Shown here: positions 1-6,450 of the stretch, one piece after another
Layout: every line of letters begins with the position of its first letter
Position numbering within the stretch: position 1 is the stretch's first letter
From: a virus
Reading direction: 5' to 3' (one strand)
IMG/VR virus record: IMGVR_UViG_3300021339_000010
Coordinates: 1-25,477 of that record
Length of the DNA stretch: 25,477 nucleotides
Notes under the pieces: model-generated
Told to the model about the DNA's origin: nothing
Seen by the model: the letters and a program-made list of their open reading frames with translations, nothing else
The model's database searches: none
Made by a program: the position numbers and the translations under genes

Positions 1-20
1 GGACGGTCGACACCGAACGG

Positions 21-482
21 GTGCCGTGCTGCCAGCTGCCCCCCGACCATCCGACCCACGCCGGTGAGGTCGCCGAGCACGGGTTCATCAACGATGGCGC
101 GACGCCGATGTGCGCGATCCCGCTGTGCCGCCGGCCGCTCTCCGACGAGGTCCACCACGAGGCCCGCCAGCCCCACGACTACGAGCGCGGCCCGGACGAT
201 CTCTGCAACCGCACGGCGTGTCGGCGCCCGGCCACCGACCCGACCCACCACCGGTACAACTGCGGTCACGCGTCCTGCTCGGGCCACGCCTCCCAGCTGG
301 AGCCCTCGTGCTACCCGGGGGCCCGAATGGGCGACCTGTTGCCGCACACCTACGAGCACCGCGACGGCAGGCCCGGTGGGTCGGAGTGCCGCCGTTGCGG
401 GCTGCCAGCGGAGAACCCACGCCACACCGTGACCGTGGTAACGTCAGGGGGAACCCCCGACGAACAGGACCCCCCGACATGA
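21..482 (+). CDS. Small protein with four zinc-knuckle-like repeats (5' end uncertain)
   Basis: A 153-residue reading from GTG 21; the frame is open to the window edge, so the true start may lie upstream. The protein carries four copies of a Cys/Pro/His motif: CCQLPPDHPTH near the N-terminus, CRRPLSDEVHH, CRRPATDPTHH and CGLPAENPRH near the C-terminus. The last three have another Cys 3 or 5 residues before the motif, giving C-x(2-4)-C-x-x-P-x(4-5)-H units that could each bind zinc. I know the C-x-x-P...H pattern from small actinophage proteins of unknown role; a nucleic-acid or protein adaptor function is only a guess. The stop overlaps the next start as ATGA (479-482), so the two are probably translationally coupled. 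No enzyme motif is visible. Confidence 0.7.
   Translation: MPCCQLPPDHPTHAGEVAEHGFINDGATPMCAIPLCRRPLSDEVHHEARQPHDYERGPDDLCNRTACRRPATDPTHHRYNCGHASCSGHASQLEPSCYPGARMGDLLPHTYEHRDGRPGGSECRRCGLPAENPRHTVTVVTSGGTPDEQDPPT
429..444 (+). promoter_or_regulatory. Degenerate operator copy with possible -10 box
   Basis: Positions 430-443 read TGACCGTGGTAACG, which matches the core of the cassette found at 3329, 4281, 4707, 12241 and 13556. Here the right half GGTAACG is the exact complement of the left half CGTTACC of the other copies. TAACGT (439-444) could be a -10 box, but no good -35 is seen and the next start codon lies 34 nt downstream. A GGGGG-AA-CCCCC dyad follows at 447-458. It lies inside the end of the first gene, so it may be chance. 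Confidence 0.3.
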
Positions 483-1081
483 CCCACCCGTTCACCCCTC
501 ACCCGACCGACGACGAGTGCATGACCCTGCTGACCGCCGACGATCTGGACAACCCGTCAACGGTCCCTGACCTCTGCGGCCGCCCCCGCCTGTCGCTGGT
601 CCACGCCATCCCCTTCGACCAGCACCACGACTTCGACGCCGGCCGCCAGGGGGTCAGCTCCTCGTGCCGGGCCATCGTGGTCGAGGAGGGCAAGGTGGCG
701 TTCTGCTCCCTGTCGACCCGCGCCCAGGTCCACCAGCCCGTCGAGCCCGAGCCTCGCCTGTTCCCGGGCCCCGAGGTCGACGGCCGCCCCACCTGGTTCT
801 GCCAGGTGGCCGACGTCCCCGCCGGCTACCAGTGGCGCACCGCTGACGCCTACGGCTGGACGACCGGCTCTGACGGTAGGTCTGCGGCCCAGTGGGCGCA
901 GGCCCGCCGCCGCCTCCCCGTGCCCGGTGACCAGGTCTGGCTCTCGGTGGACGCCAAGTTGTTCCCGGTCACGTTCGCCGAGCTGTCCGAGACCATCGTG
1001 GGCGCCGGCCCCAAAGAGAGCGCCATCGCTCTGGCCGTGTGGCAGCTCCTGACCGACGGGGAGGTGCCCTCCAATGGGTGA
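479..1081 (+). CDS. Hypothetical protein, 200 aa
   Basis: I do not recognise the family. The ATG at 479 overlaps the upstream stop by 4 nt, and the gene ends 8 nt into the next one, so it sits in a coupled run of accessory genes. The protein is soluble-looking, with no membrane segment or signal peptide. It has isolated cysteines (around residues 33, 63, 76 and 107) not arranged as a clear zinc site. The C-terminal third contains a PGDQVWL stretch followed by an amphipathic helix (AELSETIVG...AIALAVWQLL). Codon use matches its neighbours (strong G/C at third positions), which supports the frame. No function can be assigned. Confidence 0.75.
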   Translation: MTHPFTPHPTDDECMTLLTADDLDNPSTVPDLCGRPRLSLVHAIPFDQHHDFDAGRQGVSSSCRAIVVEEGKVAFCSLSTRAQVHQPVEPEPRLFPGPEVDGRPTWFCQVADVPAGYQWRTADAYGWTTGSDGRSAAQWAQARRRLPVPGDQVWLSVDAKLFPVTFAELSETIVGAGPKESAIALAVWQLLTDGEVPSNG

Positions 1082-1982
1082 CGCCCCCGTGTGCCAGTGG
1101 CCCCTCTTCGCCTACGAGGTCACCCGACTCCCCGTACAGGTGCCCTGCCACCTGCCCGTCACCTACGAGGCCACCCTGGCCCAGGACGACGGCGGCCCGT
1201 GGAAGTTCGTTCTCTGCCACACCCACGCAGGCCGCGCCCAGGTCGACGGGTTCACTCTCTGGCTCAACTCCCGCTCCGGAGGGGTGGGCTGGTCGGCCGC
1301 CGGGGGCTACGTGGTCAAGCTGGCCGACGGCGACTGGGAGCCCGCCCACACCGACCAGACCGTCCGTGACCACGAGTTCCTGGTCGAGATGCGCCGCCAG
1401 ATGGACACCCCGGGGCCGCCCCCGTTCCCGGGGATCACGGTCGGGCGCCTGGCCTACAGCGGGTGCGAGCCGACCGCTGACGACGTCGAGCGGTTCCAGG
1501 ACGCCGAGCGCCGGGTGGTCGACGGCATGGACGCGGCCCGTTTCGACGCCTGGGCCCGTGGCCTCTGTGACCTGACCGACGAGCAGCTGGAGGGCTGGGC
1601 GCAGCGCTCCGACCTCCAGCCCGACCAGCGGGTCGAGGTCGACGCCGAACACCGGCGCCGTGTCCTGGCCGCCGCCCGCATCGCCGCCCACTACCGCCCC
1701 ACCCGGACGGGCCCGGTGGTGGTGTGCCCCTCGTGCGACGTCGTCGCGTTCCCCGACTGCCTCCGCTGCCGGGGCGAGGGTGTCATCCCCGCACCCGACG
1801 GGTTCGTGCCCCGTGACTTCCAGGCGCCCGAGAGGGGCGTAGTTGCGCCCGTGGTGGCCGCTGCCGTGTTGGCGGCCCCGTTGGTGCTCGCCGCGGGCTG
1901 GGAAGCGTGGGAGAGCTACAGGGCCTGGCGTACGGGCCGACGGGCCCTCCGCCTCCTCCGCGACCTCGGGGTGGTCGACTGA
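1074..1982 (+). CDS. Hypothetical zinc-motif protein with C-terminal membrane segment, 302 aa
   Basis: The start at ATG 1074 is supported by a GGGGAGG Shine-Dalgarno (1058-1064) 9 nt upstream and gives an 8-nt overlap with the previous gene. The N-terminal half is unrecognised. Around residues 220-240 there is a CPSC...DCLRCRGEG arrangement (C-x2-C ... C-x2-C-x-G-x-G), resembling one half of a DnaJ-type or rubredoxin-like zinc site. It is followed around residues 255-275 by a strongly hydrophobic Ala/Val/Leu segment (VVAAAVLAAPLVLAAGW) that could span the membrane once. The short C-terminal tail is Arg-rich. This layout suggests a membrane-anchored protein with a zinc module, but no partner or substrate can be named. 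Confidence 0.75.
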   Translation: MGDAPVCQWPLFAYEVTRLPVQVPCHLPVTYEATLAQDDGGPWKFVLCHTHAGRAQVDGFTLWLNSRSGGVGWSAAGGYVVKLADGDWEPAHTDQTVRDHEFLVEMRRQMDTPGPPPFPGITVGRLAYSGCEPTADDVERFQDAERRVVDGMDAARFDAWARGLCDLTDEQLEGWAQRSDLQPDQRVEVDAEHRRRVLAAARIAAHYRPTRTGPVVVCPSCDVVAFPDCLRCRGEGVIPAPDGFVPRDFQAPERGVVAPVVAAAVLAAPLVLAAGWEAWESYRAWRTGRRALRLLRDLGVVD

Positions 1983-2467
1983 TGGCCCGCGAAGTCGTGG
2001 GCCCCGTCGAGCGCTTCCACCTGGTCGTCGACATCGTGGGCGACGGCACCGACCCCGAGCAGCTGGGCCGGCAGCTCCTGGCAGGCCGCCGGCCCGACGC
2101 CCTGCTGGTCGACTGCCGCCCCCAGGGCCGACCCAACCTCCGGCAGGTCGACGCCATCGGTGGCCAGGCGTTCAACCTGGCGCCCTGCCGCGTCTACATC
2201 GTCGCCCCCGAGCAGCCCGAGCTGGGCGAACCTGCCATAGGGCTCGTGCTGCCCCGCCCCACGTTCGTGTGGGCCCACACCGTCCACGCCCTCCCCCAGC
2301 CCGTCGAGGCTGGGCTGGCCCGCTGGGATCCGCCGGCCGAGTATCGGCACCTGGAGTTCGGTGGCCAGGTCCACCGCTACGGCATGAAGGTGGCCGACCC
2401 TGGTGGCGAGGCTGTGCTGCTGGAGGACCTGTCCGACATGGCCGGCGACCTGGAGGCGAGAGGGTGA
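1982..2467 (+). CDS. Hypothetical protein, 161 aa
   Basis: The start at ATG 1982 shares one base with the upstream stop (TGATG), which is typical of coupled phage genes. The N-terminal half alternates hydrophobic and acidic segments (HLVVDIVGDG, DALLVDCRPQG, CRVYIVAP), consistent with an alpha/beta fold. No nucleotide-binding loop or catalytic motif is clear. The C-terminus is acidic and helical (LLEDLSDMAGDLEARG). The neighbours are equally anonymous, and the gene belongs to the same overlapping run from 21 to 3235. The family is not recognised. Confidence 0.72.
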   Translation: MAREVVGPVERFHLVVDIVGDGTDPEQLGRQLLAGRRPDALLVDCRPQGRPNLRQVDAIGGQAFNLAPCRVYIVAPEQPELGEPAIGLVLPRPTFVWAHTVHALPQPVEAGLARWDPPAEYRHLEFGGQVHRYGMKVADPGGEAVLLEDLSDMAGDLEARG

Positions 2468-2916
2468 GACCGGGCGACCCGGAGAGCCTGGGCGTCCTCA
2501 TGGCCGCCCTCGACGAGTCGGTGGCCGAGGCCAAGCAGGCCCGAGACCGGCACCGCGCCGCCTCGGCGATCTCTGACGCCATCGTCGAGACCGCCGAGGC
2601 GAAGCTGGCCGAGCTGGACCCCGGCCATGAGTGGGACGTGGCCGCCGGCCACCCGCACGACGACCAGGCGAACGCCTACGTCATCCGCGGCGCCCGCCTC
2701 GGCGACGGCGCCCAGCCGTTCTGCACGATCCTGCCGGGCGGCTCGGTGGGCGACATGCACCCCGAGCTGTGGGGCCACCTGGGCATCCTGGCCGCCCAGG
2801 CATTCGTGGCCTACGCCGCCGACCACGACGACGGGGGCCGAGCGAAGCGCGAGCGGGCCGAGAAGTTCGGGGTGCTGGCTCGGCTGGCCGGCTGGAGCGC
2901 CCACCATGCCCACTGA
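2464..2916 (+). CDS. Hypothetical protein with N-terminal helical region, 150 aa
   Basis: The start is GTG 2464, overlapping the previous stop as GTGA. A GGAGGCGAGAGG ribosome-binding region lies just upstream. Residues 8-50 are rich in Ala, Glu, Lys and Arg and look helical, probably coiled-coil (ESVAEAKQARDRHRAAS). The middle contains a short hydrophobic core (ANAYVIRGARLGDG). The end is Lys/Arg-rich, then hydrophobic (KFGVLARLAGW). No family is recognised. The gene overlaps the downstream winged-helix gene by 11 nt, so the two products are likely made together. Confidence 0.72.
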   Translation: MRPGDPESLGVLMAALDESVAEAKQARDRHRAASAISDAIVETAEAKLAELDPGHEWDVAAGHPHDDQANAYVIRGARLGDGAQPFCTILPGGSVGDMHPELWGHLGILAAQAFVAYAADHDDGGRAKRERAEKFGVLARLAGWSAHHAH

Positions 2917-3235
2917 CCCCGGGCCCGTGGTCCCCGGCACCGTCTGGCCGCCGACCCTGGCCCGCCACCCCGACTACGTGACCCCGGCCCGCACCGCCAC
3001 CCTCCTGGCCCTCCTGGCCGAGTACACCCAGACCGGCCGGGCCACGGTCCGAGCGGTCGCCGCCCGCCGCGGCCTCCACTTCGGCACGGTCCACTCCCAC
3101 CTGGTGCGGCTCCAGGAGCAGGGGGACCTCGTGGCCAACGATGCCGACCGGTTCGGAACGCTTCGCCCCCTGGTCGGGATCGTGCCGTTCGCTGGTCAGG
3201 TTGACCAGTCGGGTGCCGCTGGCCCGCCGGCCTGA
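2906..3235 (+). CDS. Small LexA-type winged-helix DNA-binding protein, 109 aa
   Basis: ATG 2906 lies within the end of the previous gene, with a GGAG about 9 nt upstream. Residues 30-75 match the pattern of the LexA N-terminal winged helix-turn-helix: a first helix (TATLLALLAEY), then GRATVRAVAARRGL as the helix before the turn, HFGTVHSHLVRLQEQG as recognition helix plus wing, and GDLV leading into the wing strand. LexA proteins carry a C-terminal Ser/Lys self-cleavage domain; none is present here, so the protein would bind DNA without RecA-triggered cleavage. It is the last gene before the first strong promoter/operator cassette (3305-3350), making it a candidate regulator of that family. 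MarR-like or other winged-helix ancestry is an alternative. Confidence 0.7.
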   Translation: MPTDPGPVVPGTVWPPTLARHPDYVTPARTATLLALLAEYTQTGRATVRAVAARRGLHFGTVHSHLVRLQEQGDLVANDADRFGTLRPLVGIVPFAGQVDQSGAAGPPA

Positions 3236-3262
3236 ACGGGCCTCTGCTGTACATTTCGCGCT

Positions 3263-3301
3263 GCTGGGTCGGTCGGGGTACTGGCGCCCGTCCGGCCCGG
3301 C
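3263..3301 (+). terminator. Terminator-like hairpin upstream of the first cassette promoter
   Basis: GCTGGGTCGG (3263-3272) pairs with CCGGCCCGGC (3292-3301) as a 10-bp stem with two G-U pairs and a 19-nt loop. There is no T tract, as is common in high-GC actinobacterial systems. It lies between the stop at 3235 and the promoter beginning at 3305, a sensible place to insulate the units. Confidence 0.4.
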
Positions 3302-3304
3302 AGC

Positions 3305-3350
3305 GTTACCGCGCTTGCCACGTGGCCCGTTACCGTGGTACGGTCTGGGT
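3305..3350 (+). promoter_or_regulatory. Cassette promoter/operator copy 1 (leaderless)
   Basis: The block contains GTTACCG at 3305-3311, a -35 TTGCCA at 3315-3320, a second GTTACCG at 3329-3335 inside an imperfect dyad (TACC-GT-GGTA, 3331-3340), and a -10 TACGGT at 3339-3344 after an 18-bp spacer. The start codon follows 6 nt after the -10, so transcription should begin at or next to the A of ATG 3351 and give a leaderless mRNA. Four more copies occur at 4259, 4684, 12218 and 13543. Confidence 0.8.
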
Positions 3351-3527
3351 ATGGAGATCACCAACACCACCCGCCCGGTACAGCCCATGTCGTGGGCGGA
3401 CGCTGACGCCGAGGACCACGAGTACGCCGCCCGCGACGCCGAGCGCGACGCGGCCCGGCACCCGGCCCGTTCGCACACCCTGTCCTGCCTGGCCGCCGGC
3501 CGGTGCCCCGCCGGGGAGCCCTGCTAG
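3351..3527 (+). CDS. Small hypothetical protein, 58 aa (leaderless start)
   Basis: The start at ATG 3351 is fixed by the promoter, whose -10 ends 6 nt upstream; there is no Shine-Dalgarno, as expected for a leaderless message. The protein is acidic and Ala/Arg-rich in the middle (WADADAEDHEYAARDAERDAARH), probably helical. It ends in a short Cys-containing tail (SCLAAGRCPAGEPC) with three cysteines. The family is not recognised. It is the first gene of a four-gene coupled unit running to 4250. Confidence 0.7.
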   Translation: MEITNTTRPVQPMSWADADAEDHEYAARDAERDAARHPARSHTLSCLAAGRCPAGEPC

Positions 3528-3724
3528 TGCCCGCCGGCCGCAACCACCTCGACCTCGGCAAGCTCCGGTCGCTGGGCGACACCGTGGTGATCATGGAGGC
3601 CCGCCAGCCGATGGCCGGCACTGTGCTCGACGTGGTCCGCCTCGGGTACGTGGTCCGGTGCGCTGACGGCGTCGACCGGCACCGCCTCGCCAACGAGGTC
3701 TTCGACCCCGAGGCGGACGCGTGA
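3527..3724 (+). CDS. Small hypothetical protein, 65 aa, possibly SH3/KOW-like fold
   Basis: I chose GTG 3527, which overlaps the upstream TAG by one base and has a GGGGAG ribosome-binding sequence about 8 nt before it. An in-frame ATG at 3503 would extend the protein into the previous gene without better signals. The sequence is strand-rich (GDTVVIMEARQP, GTVLDVVRLGYVVRCADG), which resembles small SH3/KOW-like beta barrels, but this is a shape impression rather than a family match. It sits inside the first cassette-driven unit. Confidence 0.62.
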   Translation: MPAGRNHLDLGKLRSLGDTVVIMEARQPMAGTVLDVVRLGYVVRCADGVDRHRLANEVFDPEADA

Positions 3725-3915
3725 TGGGCGCCCGTACCCCGCTCGACCGGATCGCCATGGCCGGCGCCGTCTACCGCCGGCCGGGCTCCCACCGGCCCGT
3801 GCCCACCCACGCCGCGATCGCCGATGTCCTGCGCCGGGGGCCGGTGCATCTGACCCAGGGCGAGGTCGACGAGCTGGCCGACACCCTGGCCTACTTCCTG
3901 CGCCCCCAGCCATGA
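3724..3915 (+). CDS. Small hypothetical protein, 63 aa
   Basis: The start at ATG 3724 shares one base with the preceding stop (TGATG); a GTG at 3721 is an alternative start one residue earlier. The protein is basic in its first half (YRRPGSHRPVP). A helical second half, AAIADVLRRGPVHLTQGEVDELADTLAYFL, resembles a short helix-turn-helix-sized bundle but has no diagnostic motif. It overlaps the next gene by 4 nt (ATGA). The family is not recognised. Confidence 0.62.
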   Translation: MGARTPLDRIAMAGAVYRRPGSHRPVPTHAAIADVLRRGPVHLTQGEVDELADTLAYFLRPQP

Positions 3916-4250
3916 CGCCCGAGCTGACCGCCGCGCTGCGGCAGCTGGCCCTGTGGGCGACCGCGGAGGTGGTCCACCACCCCGAGTACTCCGCCGGCAA
4001 GTGGCGGGTCGAGGACATCGCCGGCCAGACCATGCTCGGGGCCTACCAGCCCCACCCGTCCGGGGACCCCCAGGTGCCGGGCGCCCGAGAGCTGCTGTGC
4101 TACGACCGGAAGGCCGAGGCCGTCGAGCGGCTCCAGGGCGGCCGCCGCGCCGCTGCGTTCCGGGCGCTGCTCCTCGACCCCGACCTCCCGCACGTGACGC
4201 TGGCCGTGTTCGAACTGGCCGCCGCCGAGGCGATCGCCAACGAATACTGA
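3912..4250 (+). CDS. Hypothetical protein, 112 aa
   Basis: ATG 3912 overlaps the previous stop as ATGA and closes the cassette-driven unit that starts at 3351. The sequence begins with an amphipathic helix (ELTAALRQLALWATAEVVHH). It has a central KWRVEDIAGQTMLGAYQPHP region and ends in a helical segment (VFELAAAEAIANEY). I see no catalytic or metal-binding motif and no membrane segment. The next promoter copy begins 9 nt after the stop. The family is not recognised. Confidence 0.7.
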   Translation: MTPELTAALRQLALWATAEVVHHPEYSAGKWRVEDIAGQTMLGAYQPHPSGDPQVPGARELLCYDRKAEAVERLQGGRRAAAFRALLLDPDLPHVTLAVFELAAAEAIANEY

Positions 4251-4258
4251 GGTCGCCC

Positions 4259-4302
4259 GTTACCGCGCTTGACATACGCCGTTACCGTGGTACGCTCTCC
4301 CT
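4259..4302 (+). promoter_or_regulatory. Cassette promoter/operator copy 2 (leaderless)
   Basis: GTTACCG occurs at 4259-4265 and again at 4281-4287. The -35 is a perfect TTGACA (4269-4274), the spacer 16 bp, and the -10 TACGCT (4291-4296). ATG 4303 begins 6 nt after the -10. The right half of the operator dyad overlaps the -10, so a bound protein would block RNA polymerase at this copy. Confidence 0.82.
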
Positions 4303-4617
4303 ATGACCTTCACCGGCACCACCACCCCCTTCTCCACCCCGGCCACCCTGGTCGACTCCACCAACACCGCCCAGTCGGGCGAGGTGTTCGTGGACACCGA
4401 CGGCACCTTCGGCGCCTTCGACGCCGACGGGTGGCTCGTGCCCCTGTCCCTGATCGACACCGAGTTCACCCTGTACGGCGACACCGCCCGTACCTGGGTC
4501 GACGGTGAGGAGATCGCGGTGTCCGCTCTGGCCGCCGCGCAGCTGTCCTACCGGTACGGGATCGTGGTCTGGGCCGACTACCGGCACGAGGGCCTGCTGC
4601 CCTACCACGGGGAGTAG
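4303..4617 (+). CDS. Hypothetical protein, 104 aa (leaderless start)
   Basis: The start is set by the promoter at 4259-4302. The protein is Thr-rich at the N-terminus and then strand-rich (GEVFVDTDGTFGAFDADGWL, DTEFTLYGDTARTW), suggesting a small beta domain. No Cys, membrane or enzyme motif is seen. It is a single-gene unit: its own promoter in front and a strong UUCG-capped hairpin 13 nt after its stop. The family is not recognised. Confidence 0.72.
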   Translation: MTFTGTTTPFSTPATLVDSTNTAQSGEVFVDTDGTFGAFDADGWLVPLSLIDTEFTLYGDTARTWVDGEEIAVSALAAAQLSYRYGIVVWADYRHEGLLPYHGE

Positions 4618-4630
4618 GTCCCCCTGGGGG

Positions 4631-4660
4631 CCGCCCCCGGGCTTCGGCTCGGGGGCGGTT
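4631..4660 (+). terminator. Rho-independent-type terminator with TTCG loop
   Basis: CCGCCCCCGGGC (4631-4642) pairs with GCTCGGGGGCGG (4647-4658) as a 12-bp stem with one G-U pair, closed by a TTCG tetraloop. Only TT follows. It lies just after a stop codon and before the next cassette promoter at 4684. Confidence 0.75.
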
Positions 4661-4683
4661 CCGCGTCTGGCCCCTGCTCGTGC

Positions 4684-4728
4684 GTTACCGCGCTTGACGG
4701 CTGGGCGTTACCGTGGTACGGTTCCTAC
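4684..4728 (+). promoter_or_regulatory. Cassette promoter/operator copy 3 (leaderless)
   Basis: GTTACCG occurs at 4684-4690 and 4707-4713. The -35 is TTGACG (4694-4699), the spacer 17 bp, the -10 TACGGT (4717-4722), and 6 nt separate it from ATG 4729. This copy combines near-consensus -35, spacing and operator, and is probably among the strongest. Confidence 0.82.
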
Positions 4729-5025
4729 ATGAGCTTCACCGCCCCCACCGCCACCCGAACCTGGGACAACGGCACCGCCACCATCACGGTCACGTTCGCC
4801 GGCTGGCCCGCCCAGACCGTGAGCGGCGCCCGGGCCGCCCGAGCGGCCGCCGTGCTGGTCGCCGACCAGGGAGCGAAGGCCCCGAAGGTCTCGTGCCGGG
4901 CGAGCGCCGCCGACGCCGAGCGCGAGGCCGCCCGCCAGACCGCCGGGGGCACGAGCAGGACCCGCTTCGGGAAGGTCCCGATGCCTCCGGTCCCCACCAC
5001 CGTGGTCCTGGTCACCGAGGCCTGA
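4729..5025 (+). CDS. Hypothetical protein, 98 aa (leaderless start)
   Basis: The start at ATG 4729 is set by the promoter just upstream. The first half is Thr-rich and strand-like (ATRTWDNGTATITVTFAGW). The middle is Ala/Arg-rich and helical (GARAARAAAVLVADQGAKAP...ADAEREAARQ), and the C-terminus is a Pro/Val segment. It has one Cys and no membrane segment. A 13-bp hairpin follows 6 nt after the stop, so this may be a single-gene unit. The family is not recognised. Confidence 0.7.
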   Translation: MSFTAPTATRTWDNGTATITVTFAGWPAQTVSGARAARAAAVLVADQGAKAPKVSCRASAADAEREAARQTAGGTSRTRFGKVPMPPVPTTVVLVTEA

Positions 5026-5031
5026 CCACAA

Positions 5032-5064
5032 GAGCCCGGGGCGGACGCCGCCCGCCCCGGGCTC
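5032..5064 (+). terminator. Strong GC hairpin, terminator-like
   Basis: GAGCCCGGGGCGG (5032-5044) and CCGCCCCGGGCTC (5052-5064) form a perfect 13-bp stem with a 7-nt loop. There is no T tract. No obvious promoter lies between it and the next gene at 5102, so it may act as a partial terminator that sets relative expression. Confidence 0.6.
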
Positions 5065-5101
5065 GACCATCTCCCACCGAACCCACCCCGAGGAGCACCC
5101 G

Positions 5102-5383
5102 ATGCCCATCCCCCGCGACGCCCGCGATGCCGACGTGGCCACCTACCACCGCACCGCCGGCCGCCTCGCCAACCGCCTCCGGGCCATGGCCGACGAGGTC
5201 GACCGGCACACCGAGCCCCGCCCGGGCGTGTCGATCCTCCATCGGCGCGGCTCGTTCACCTCCGCCGCCGCCGAGATCGTCGACGACGTCACTTCCGGCC
5301 TGATCAACCTCCGACTCGGCGACCTGGTCCGCGATGCGGCCACGGTCGACGCTCACCCCGAACCCACCACCGAGGAGACCTGA
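5102..5383 (+). CDS. Hypothetical protein, 93 aa
   Basis: ATG 5102 is preceded by a GAGGAG ribosome-binding site about 8 nt upstream, in contrast to the leaderless genes before it. The N-terminal half is helical and charged (VATYHRTAGRLANRLRAMADEVDRH). The second half holds AAAEIVDDVTSGLINLRLGDLVRDAA, a likely helix pair. No motif identifies a function. It is followed 1 nt later by the next gene, so the two form a unit. Confidence 0.68.
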   Translation: MPIPRDARDADVATYHRTAGRLANRLRAMADEVDRHTEPRPGVSILHRRGSFTSAAAEIVDDVTSGLINLRLGDLVRDAATVDAHPEPTTEET

Positions 5384-5384
5384 G

Positions 5385-5900
5385 ATGCTGCTGTCCGAAA
5401 TCGTGATCGGCGACGAGTACACCGTGTTCGACGTGGCGGTCGAGTGCCAGCCCCCGCGCTGGCGCGCCGCCGAGATCGTCCGCCGTCAGTCGTCCTCGGG
5501 GCGCCTGGTCCGCCACGTGCTGGTCGACGAGCTGGACTACGAGACCGGCGCCATCGTGCCCCGGTCGGCCGAGATGGTGCCGGGCGTGTTCTCCCGCACT
5601 GGCCAGTTCATGGTGCCGGCCGAGCTGGCCCCGTACGACTCGGCCCGAGAGGCCCACGAGAAGTGGAAGACGTCGAGCGCCGAGGCCGAGGCCGCCGCCG
5701 ACCGCGTCGACGCGGGACTCTCGGACGCCGGTATCGGCGGGTTCCGGGTGGTCGACGCCGTCACCCCCCAGGGGAACGGGAAGGTCACCATCGTGCTCGA
5801 CGTCCCGAACGCTGTCCGCCTGGCCCACGCCCTGGGCATCGACGTCAGCGACCAGCACCACCGGGTGGCCGCTCTCCGGACCGCCCGCGGGGAGAGCTGA
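5385..5900 (+). CDS. Hypothetical protein, 171 aa
   Basis: I chose ATG 5385 because a GAGGAG ribosome-binding site lies about 8 nt upstream, within the end of the previous gene. Residues 1-75 look like a small beta domain (EIVIGDEYTVFDVAVE, LVRHVLVDELDYETG). Residues 90-115 are a charged helix (AREAHEKWKTSSAEAEAAAD), and the C-terminal 55 residues look alpha/beta (GKVTIVLDVPNAVRLAHALG). No catalytic signature is visible and I do not recognise the family. Confidence 0.7.
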   Translation: MLLSEIVIGDEYTVFDVAVECQPPRWRAAEIVRRQSSSGRLVRHVLVDELDYETGAIVPRSAEMVPGVFSRTGQFMVPAELAPYDSAREAHEKWKTSSAEAEAAADRVDAGLSDAGIGGFRVVDAVTPQGNGKVTIVLDVPNAVRLAHALGIDVSDQHHRVAALRTARGES

Positions 5901-5901
5901 C

Positions 5902-6339
5902 GTGGCCATCGACATCGACGTACCCCGCTGCGCCGGCTGCGGCCTGGCCATCGAACTGGCCGGCAACTCGTGGCGTCACGTGCTCGGGGAGGGCCGGGAC
6001 TGCGTCCTGGCCGAGGGCCACGCTCACCCGCACGCGCTGGAGGTGGCGTGGCACCGGTTCGGGAACGGGTCGGAGAGCTACCACGTGGTCCACGAGGCCG
6101 TCACCTACGTGCTGTGGCAGCACCCGGCCACCGAGCACCCCCAGCGGCGCCCGGTCCGCTGGTCCGCCTGGCGGGTCTCCGTGTCGACGCCGGGCCTCTT
6201 CACGGAGGCCAACCCGTCGCTGACCGTCTACCAGCTCGACGGCCCCTACCGGTCGCACGTGCTCGACCCCCGTCAGCTCCTGGCCACCATGCCGGCGCTC
6301 GTGGCCTACTGGCTCACCGAGAAGGTGTTCCCGTTCTGA
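5902..6339 (+). CDS. Hypothetical protein with N-terminal C-x2-C motif, 145 aa
   Basis: The start is GTG 5902, one base after the upstream stop, with GGGGAGAG in front of it. Near the N-terminus CAGCGLAIEL and a later Cys (residue ~34) plus several His residues could form a zinc site. The remainder is Trp/His-rich (WHRFGNG, WQHPATEHPQRRPVRWSAW) without a known motif. It is the last gene of the orphan block before the structural operon. The family is not recognised. Confidence 0.7.
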   Translation: MAIDIDVPRCAGCGLAIELAGNSWRHVLGEGRDCVLAEGHAHPHALEVAWHRFGNGSESYHVVHEAVTYVLWQHPATEHPQRRPVRWSAWRVSVSTPGLFTEANPSLTVYQLDGPYRSHVLDPRQLLATMPALVAYWLTEKVFPF

Positions 6340-6382
6340 GCTAGGGTCGCTCCTGCGAGAGCTGCGCTAGAGCTGCGTTCGG

Positions 6383-6418
6383 GCCCCGGCGGTTCCTGTC
6401 CCCAGTGACCGCCGGGGC
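6383..6418 (+). terminator. Terminator-like hairpin between orphan block and structural genes
   Basis: GCCCCGGCGGT (6383-6393) pairs with ACCGCCGGGGC (6408-6418), an 11-bp stem with a 14-nt loop. It lies in the 123-bp gap between 6339 and 6463, separating the orphan block from the head genes. Confidence 0.6.
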
Positions 6419-6450
6419 TGACGTACACCCACCGTGACCGGGGCGCACTG

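Noticed and set aside
447-458. GGGGG-AA-CCCCC as a terminator
   Set aside because: A two-base loop is not feasible for an RNA hairpin, and it lies inside a coding region.
3202-3255. TTGACC (3201-3206) with TACATT (3250-3255) as a promoter
   Set aside because: The spacing of more than 40 bp is far too long, and no other -35 candidate fits.
3305-4728. The repeated GTTACCG blocks as CRISPR or attachment sites
   Set aside because: They are too few and widely spaced for a CRISPR array. Each sits at fixed distance from a start codon with -35/-10 boxes, which fits promoters.
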